DNA of 10,360 bases, taken from contig JAKLQL010000449.1 in NCBI GenBank assembly GCA_022013395.1, forward strand, positions 1-10,360. Direction: 5' to 3'. This DNA comes from Acetobacterium sp. (GTDB taxonomy: Bacteria > Bacillota > Clostridia > Eubacteriales > Eubacteriaceae). Below are positions 7,056 to 10,360 of the stretch, one piece after another (position 1 is the stretch's first letter; each line of letters starts with the position of its first letter). The position numbers were made by a program, and so were the translations under genes. The notes under the pieces were generated by a model. That model worked only from the letters and a program-made list of their open reading frames with translations. It made no database searches and was not told where the DNA came from.

Positions 7056-7380
7056 CTGTTTTCACATCGCTTTCTGCAGTATTATCCTGGTTCTCCACAA
7101 TAACAATGGTTTCATTGGGATAATATAAGCCAAGATATTTACGGGCAAAGTTTTCCACATAATTCTTGCTGCCCATTTGTTTAACCTGTTCATCCAATTG
7201 GTTGCTTCTGATTTTCTCGTTTTCAATTTGCTGGGCGATTTGAATCTTCTGCTGATCCAATTCATATATTTTTATGGCATTGGTTAAATAAATATAGGCA
7301 GTAAACAAGAGCGTTGCTACAATTGCCAAGGCAATCAGCATCCGACGTTTGATTAAACGTTTTGTTTTTTCATTCATCAT
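7045..7380 (-). CDS. divIC: Septum formation initiator, DivIC/FtsB family
   Basis: DivIC/FtsB proteins are small bitopic membrane proteins that form the DivIB-DivIC-FtsL (FtsQBL) complex activating septal peptidoglycan synthesis. The 111-residue protein has a short basic cytoplasmic N-terminus, one membrane segment (about 14-33), a coiled-coil stretch (about 35-69) and the family motif YVENFARKYLGLYYPNE (74-90). The tail is short and polar. Two adjacent ATG codons open the frame; the ribosome site is weak (GAAGAAAG). Its place after the S4-domain gene matches divIC in B. subtilis, but the yabP and yabQ genes that lie between them in spore formers are missing. The end overlaps the Ppx/GppA start by 11 bases. 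Confidence 0.93.
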   Translation of the reverse strand: MMNEKTKRLIKRRMLIALAIVATLLFTAYIYLTNAIKIYELDQQKIQIAQQIENEKIRSNQLDEQVKQMGSKNYVENFARKYLGLYYPNETIVIVENQDNTAESDVKTVGQ

Positions 7381-7407
7381 CTTTCTTCATTTCCGGTGGC
7401 ACCGTTT

Positions 7408-7647
7408 TTATAATTCCCGATACATGTCTCCTGCTTTGTCTTTGGGAGCATGTTCCAGTAATTCCAGAACTTCCACCTTTTGTTCTCCATCGCCATAACG
7501 AATCGTTATGATATCCCCCGGTTTCACCTGATCTCCCGGTTTTACCACCTTGTCGTTAATCGAAACCCGACCACCATCACAGGCGTCTTTCCCCACTGAT
7601 CGGCGTTTAATAATTCTGGCATTTTTTAAAAATTTATCGATTCTCAT
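7408..7647 (-). CDS. rqcP: S4-domain RNA-binding protein, RqcP/YabO-like
   Basis: This 79-residue protein is essentially one S4 RNA-binding domain: MRIDKFLKNARIIKRRSVGKDACDGGRVSIND spans the helix-turn region with the conserved D4, R15 and R16, followed by a KPGD strand region. In B. subtilis the protein at this position (YabO, renamed RqcP) works with RqcH on the 50S subunit in alanine tailing of stalled nascent chains. Orthology is inferred from position, size and motif; the related heat-shock protein Hsp15 (HslR) is the other close S4 relative. The ATG has a GAGGA ribosome site 5 bases upstream. It follows the hup terminator, so it needs its own promoter, which I could not identify with confidence in 7648-7700. 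DivIC follows after 27 bases. Confidence 0.88.
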   Translation of the reverse strand: MRIDKFLKNARIIKRRSVGKDACDGGRVSINDKVVKPGDQVKPGDIITIRYGDGEQKVEVLELLEHAPKDKAGDMYREL

Positions 7648-7701
7648 GTATTCCTCATTAATTCTAAATCACAAAGCTTAAAATAAAACCCTGGATAAAA
7701 C

Positions 7702-7727
7702 AAAAAGCCAGAGCATTGCCCCGGCTT
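7702..7727 (-). terminator. Intrinsic terminator after hup
   Basis: A 10-bp stem with two G-U pairs (AAGCCGGGGC paired with GCTCTGGCTT, 7705-7727) and a three-base loop is followed on the minus strand by TTTTT-type sequence and further T-rich DNA. It begins 12 bases after the hup stop codon. Confidence 0.85.
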
Positions 7728-7739
7728 CTGTAACTTTAC

Positions 7740-8015
7740 TTACTTATTTACTTCATCCTTAAAGCCTTTGCCTGCTTTAAAGCCAGGGGCTTTAGAGGCT
7801 GCTATTTCGATGGGCTCTTTTGTACGTGGGTTAAGACCTGTACGTGCTGCACGTTCTCTAACCTCAAAGGTTCCAAAACCTACCAATGACACCTTGTCTC
7901 CATTTTTCAAGGTATCAACCACAGTGTCTAAAAAAGCACCTAATGCTTTTTCTGAATCTTTTTTTGATAAACCCGACTTTTCTGCCATTTGGGCAATTAA
8001 TTCTGATTTGTTCAT
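7740..8015 (-). CDS. hup: Nucleoid protein HU
   Basis: HU is a dimeric histone-like protein that bends and compacts DNA with little sequence preference. The 91-residue protein starts MNKSELIAQMAEKSGL like canonical HU, has the GFGTF turn (46-50), the DNA-clasping arm with R53-R55 and the NPRT motif (62-65) whose proline intercalates into DNA, and ends in the usual GFKAGKGFKDEVN helix. An in-frame ATG at 8027 would add MEEK, but it lies in the GGAGGA ribosome site 4 bases before the ATG at 8015; the shorter start is chosen because it also matches the family. The gene has its own promoter upstream and a terminator downstream, so it forms a single-gene unit inside the cluster. Confidence 0.97.
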   Translation of the reverse strand: MNKSELIAQMAEKSGLSKKDSEKALGAFLDTVVDTLKNGDKVSLVGFGTFEVRERAARTGLNPRTKEPIEIAASKAPGFKAGKGFKDEVNK

Positions 8016-8019
8016 TTTT

Positions 8020-8025
8020 TCCTCC
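8020..8025 (-). promoter_or_regulatory. Ribosome binding site that fixes the hup start
   Basis: GGAGGA is followed by AAAA and the ATG at 8013-8015. The in-frame ATG at 8025-8027 is part of ATGGAGGA and cannot use this site. Confidence 0.85.
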
Positions 8026-8056
8026 ATTTGATAGTTTCCAGTATTCTATGTGTAAT

Positions 8057-8086
8057 ATTATAAGCGTGTTCACCTGCAAATTACAA
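8057..8086 (-). promoter_or_regulatory. Promoter of hup
   Basis: On the minus strand TTGTAA (8081-8086) and an exact TATAAT (8057-8062) are separated by 18 bases. The predicted start near 8050 leaves a leader of about 35 bases before the hup ATG. Three A-tracts lie directly upstream of the -35 box (8088-8112). Confidence 0.75.
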
Positions 8087-8087
8087 G

Positions 8088-8112
8088 TTTTTTTTGCTTT
8101 TTTCGTTTTTTT
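8088..8112 (-). promoter_or_regulatory. A-tract (UP-like) element upstream of the hup promoter
   Basis: Read on the minus strand, runs of 7, 6 and 8 A residues separated by CG and GC lie one base upstream of the hup -35 box. This resembles an UP element for the RNA polymerase alpha subunit, or bent DNA. The role is inferred from position and composition only. Confidence 0.45.
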
Positions 8113-8118
8113 CCACTA

Positions 8119-9591
8119 TTAAAGCCCTTTTGCCCGGTTCCAAACCTCATCTAATTGATCAAAAGTATAGTCATTTAGAGATTTTTTCTCTTGACTGGCA
8201 ACTTTTTCCATTTTTTCAAACCGACCAATGAATTTTTCTGTTGCCTTTTTTAACACCATTTCTGGTTGAAGTTTAAGCAGCCGGGATACATTGACCACTG
8301 AAAAAAGCAAGTCACCCAACTCTTCGGCAATTTTTTCCGGGTCATTTTCGTCAAGTGCTTCTCTTAATTCAAGCGTTTCTTCATCAATTTTTTCCAGTGC
8401 TGCCTGTGGCTCCCGCCAGTCAAATCCAACTTTGGCGGCTTTTTTCTGGACTTTATAGGCCTCCATTAAAGCGGGCAGCGCTCGGGGTAATTTTTTCATC
8501 TCGGCTGCCAGTCCCGGGTTTTCCAGCGAATCTCCCGATTCGCCTTTTTCCTGACGTTTAATGGCGTCCCAATTAGTTTCCACCTCATCTGGATTAAAGC
8601 TGGCCTTATCAATAAAGACATGGGGATGCCGTCTGATCATTTTTTCATTAATCCCGCCAATAACCTGGTTCATACTAAAGCGACCAGCCTCACTGGCAAT
8701 TTCGGCATGAAAGACAATCTGAAATAGAACATCGCCTAATTCTTCAGCCAGATTTTCCCAATCTTCATTGTCAATGGCGTCCAAAACCTCATAGCTCTCT
8801 TCCAGCAGATAATTCCGCAGACTTTCGTGGGTTTGCGCCTGATCCCAGGAACAACCGCCTTCGGCTCGCAGGGTTCTCATCATCTCAATGGTTCCCTGAA
8901 AGCCCTGATAAGTACCATTTTCAGCGGGAATATAAAGGCTGGTCAGATGATTGATGGCATCCACCCGATCCAGCTCATACAGACAGATTTCCATTGACAT
9001 TTCTTCATTGGGAATGCCTGAATTGATCAGCAGAACCACGTTTTTTTCAGGATCATAAATTTCCATTAATTGCAGTTTCAGCTCCGACGCCATATGTTCG
9101 TCGTACACCTGGGTAACTAAAGCCCCGACCCGGGGATCCGGCGGATTTTTCAATAGATCAAAGGCATCGATGATTTTAAGTCCGTTAATCGGATCTTCTT
9201 CAAGGGTATTAAGCGTCACATCAACAAAGCTGACGCCCGGATAAATCCGATAGCCGATACCTTCTGCTTTGGCAGCGACAATCAGTTTTTCAACCGTTTT
9301 TTCGCCAAACAGCGGGTTGCCGGGAACCGCATAAACCAACTTTTCAGTGGTTTTTGCCGTTTCGATGAGCTTCTTTACGATTTTGTCGTAAACCGCCTCA
9401 AATGAGCCTTCCTCCTCATAATAGCAGTCAAAACTTTCGTAGCTGATGCCTTCTTCCTGGATAAAATCCATCACGGGATGAATTTTTGTTCTAAAAAAAT
9501 TATGGCTGGGATCTTTTAACAGTTTTAAAGTTTCCAATGTCATTTGACCCGGGCTTCCTGGTCCCAATCCAACAATATCTATTTGGTGCAT
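8119..9591 (-). CDS. mazG: MazG nucleotide pyrophosphohydrolase with N-terminal tetrapyrrole-methylase domain (YabN type)
   Basis: MazG hydrolyses nucleoside triphosphates to monophosphates and pyrophosphate, cleaning the nucleotide pool. The 490-residue protein has the YabN layout. Residues 1 to about 222 form a SAM-dependent tetrapyrrole methylase-like domain with GLGPGSPGQMT (8-18), YAVPGNPLFGEKT (87-99) and YPGVSF (117-122). Two MazG repeats follow: the first has SWDQAQTHESL (248-258), EESYE (264-268) and EELGD (283-287); the second has EETLE (404-408) and EELGD (423-427). Both metal-binding acidic sets look intact. The methylase-like part has no settled substrate in this family. The ATG has an AGGA site about 9 bases upstream. 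It follows the flippase gene by 27 bases, probably in one operon. No terminator is seen after it. Confidence 0.96.
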   Translation of the reverse strand: MHQIDIVGLGPGSPGQMTLETLKLLKDPSHNFFRTKIHPVMDFIQEEGISYESFDCYYEEEGSFEAVYDKIVKKLIETAKTTEKLVYAVPGNPLFGEKTVEKLIVAAKAEGIGYRIYPGVSFVDVTLNTLEEDPINGLKIIDAFDLLKNPPDPRVGALVTQVYDEHMASELKLQLMEIYDPEKNVVLLINSGIPNEEMSMEICLYELDRVDAINHLTSLYIPAENGTYQGFQGTIEMMRTLRAEGGCSWDQAQTHESLRNYLLEESYEVLDAIDNEDWENLAEELGDVLFQIVFHAEIASEAGRFSMNQVIGGINEKMIRRHPHVFIDKASFNPDEVETNWDAIKRQEKGESGDSLENPGLAAEMKKLPRALPALMEAYKVQKKAAKVGFDWREPQAALEKIDEETLELREALDENDPEKIAEELGDLLFSVVNVSRLLKLQPEMVLKKATEKFIGRFEKMEKVASQEKKSLNDYTFDQLDEVWNRAKGL

Positions 9592-9618
9592 GCGCTTATT
9601 TCCTTTCTAAATCCATTT

Positions 9619-10360
9619 CTAATGTCTGGTGTGACGTTTTTTACGGCCCGGAGCAAGTCTCTCCAGTCGATGAAAAAAGCTCAGCAGTGTTCGGCTTCCC
9701 GGCAATACCTTGATCTCGTCTTCGGTTATCCCTTTTAATAACACCAGCGTAAATGAGTAAATAAAAACGCCGATCATAACTGCAATGATTATTCCCAAAA
9801 AGCCACCCAGTATTGATGCAATCCCCTTATAGGTAAAAAATACAGCAATCCCCATCACAACGGCAGCCAGCAAAGGCTTAAGGGCCGTGTGGACAAAATC
9901 CACCTTGATATGGGTAAACCGCTTCACCGATAAATAATTGGCCACCGTCAAATAGATAAAGGTAATCATACTGCTGATGACAATTCCCTGGATATTGAAA
10001 AAAGGAATTGACAAAAATATCCAGCCGGTGATAAAGCGAAGGATAATGGCCACCCCCAGGTTGACCAAAGGAATCCGAAAGCGGTCGATCGATTGGAGAA
10101 TACTCTGAAAGGTATTTGAGAGCATCATGAAAATCGTCGCATAGGAAAAGGTACATAAAATAAAGCCGCCATAGGGCGAGCCCGGAAATAACAGATCAAA
10201 GATACCATAGGATAGTACCGACAAACCGATACATGATGGCAAAGCTACCAATAAAATAACCCGAATGGCCAACACGATTTTTTCATTCACCGCTTTCCGG
10301 TCGCGCATGGCAAAAGATTCCGAAATTGCCGGAATCATGGCCACTGCCAGATTGCCGCTG
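9619..10360 (-). CDS. MurJ/SpoVB-type polysaccharide flippase, C-terminal part (cut by window edge)
   Basis: The visible 247 residues form the C-terminal half of a multi-pass membrane protein of the MOP flippase superfamily (MurJ, SpoVB/YabM), which move lipid-linked peptidoglycan precursors or related lipids across the membrane. The reading frame is open through the right edge, beginning SGNLAVAMIPAISESFA, which matches the conserved ALVPAISEA region before a cytoplasmic loop. At least six hydrophobic segments follow, including the LQSIDRFRIPLVNLGVAIILRF stretch typical of SpoVB-like proteins, and a basic tail (RKKRHTRH). The true start is outside the window. Position directly upstream of mazG equals yabM in B. 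subtilis. Since other sporulation genes of the cluster are absent, a vegetative MurJ-like or related role is more likely than a spore role, but this is inference. Confidence 0.88.
   Translation of the reverse strand, partial: SGNLAVAMIPAISESFAMRDRKAVNEKIVLAIRVILLVALPSCIGLSVLSYGIFDLLFPGSPYGGFILCTFSYATIFMMLSNTFQSILQSIDRFRIPLVNLGVAIILRFITGWIFLSIPFFNIQGIVISSMITFIYLTVANYLSVKRFTHIKVDFVHTALKPLLAAVVMGIAVFFTYKGIASILGGFLGIIIAVMIGVFIYSFTLVLLKGITEDEIKVLPGSRTLLSFFHRLERLAPGRKKRHTRH

Noticed and set aside
7394..7404. CGGTG/CACCG inverted repeat followed by T residues on the plus strand
   Set aside because: The arms are separated by one base, so the real stem is only about 4 bp. The T run is on the plus strand while the flanking genes (S4 protein and divIC) are read from the minus strand.
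7648..7700. TAGAAT as a -10 box for the S4-domain gene
   Set aside because: No fitting -35 box is present, and a transcript starting from it would begin inside the ribosome site. A promoter is expected in this gap but is not convincingly visible.
7768..8031. Plus-strand open frame of 87 codons opposite hup
   Set aside because: Antisense to HU, whose motifs and start are unambiguous; no ribosome site or promoter on the plus strand.

Overview
The window looks like a conserved housekeeping stretch of a low-to-moderate-GC member of the Clostridia. All recognised genes lie on the minus strand, so transcription runs from the right end of the window to the left. The gene order matches the yabM-yabN-yabO ... 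divIC ... tilS-hpt-ftsH ... coaX neighbourhood known from Bacillus subtilis and many Clostridia. Codon and base use, plus the absence of the sporulation genes yabP, yabQ and spoIIE that normally sit in this cluster, suggest a non-sporulating lineage such as Acetobacterium or another Eubacteriaceae. That taxonomic guess is an inference.

Layout in order of transcription. First comes the C-terminal part of a MurJ/SpoVB-type lipid flippase (9619 to the right edge), then the two-module MazG/YabN protein (8119-9591). Next is a small HU gene with its own promoter and terminator (7740-8015). It is followed by a run of an S4-domain protein of the RqcP/YabO type (7408-7647), a DivIC/FtsB divisome protein (7045-7380) and a Ppx/GppA phosphatase (6048-7055). 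A textbook promoter (TTGACA, 17 bases, TATAAT) then drives five tRNAs: Leu(UAA), initiator Met, elongator Met, Glu(UUC) and Val(UAC). Behind the tRNAs, with no visible terminator, come tilS (3939-5384), hpt (3434-3970, overlapping tilS by 32 bases) and ftsH (1541-3385), which ends in a strong intrinsic terminator. The last group is an FlK-like hot-dog thioesterase (1043-1444), coaX (264-1034) and the start of a dus gene (1-251).

The functional themes are cell envelope and division (flippase, DivIC, FtsH), translation and tRNA quality (tRNA array, TilS, RqcP-like, Dus), nucleotide and nucleoid upkeep (MazG, Hpt, HU, Ppx/GppA) and coenzyme A supply (CoaX with a CoA-thioesterase-like neighbour). 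I found no mobile element, CRISPR array, phage gene or clear candidate for an undescribed system. The points worth a second look are local: gene content compared with the standard cluster, overlapping or unusual starts, and the tRNA promoter and leader structures.
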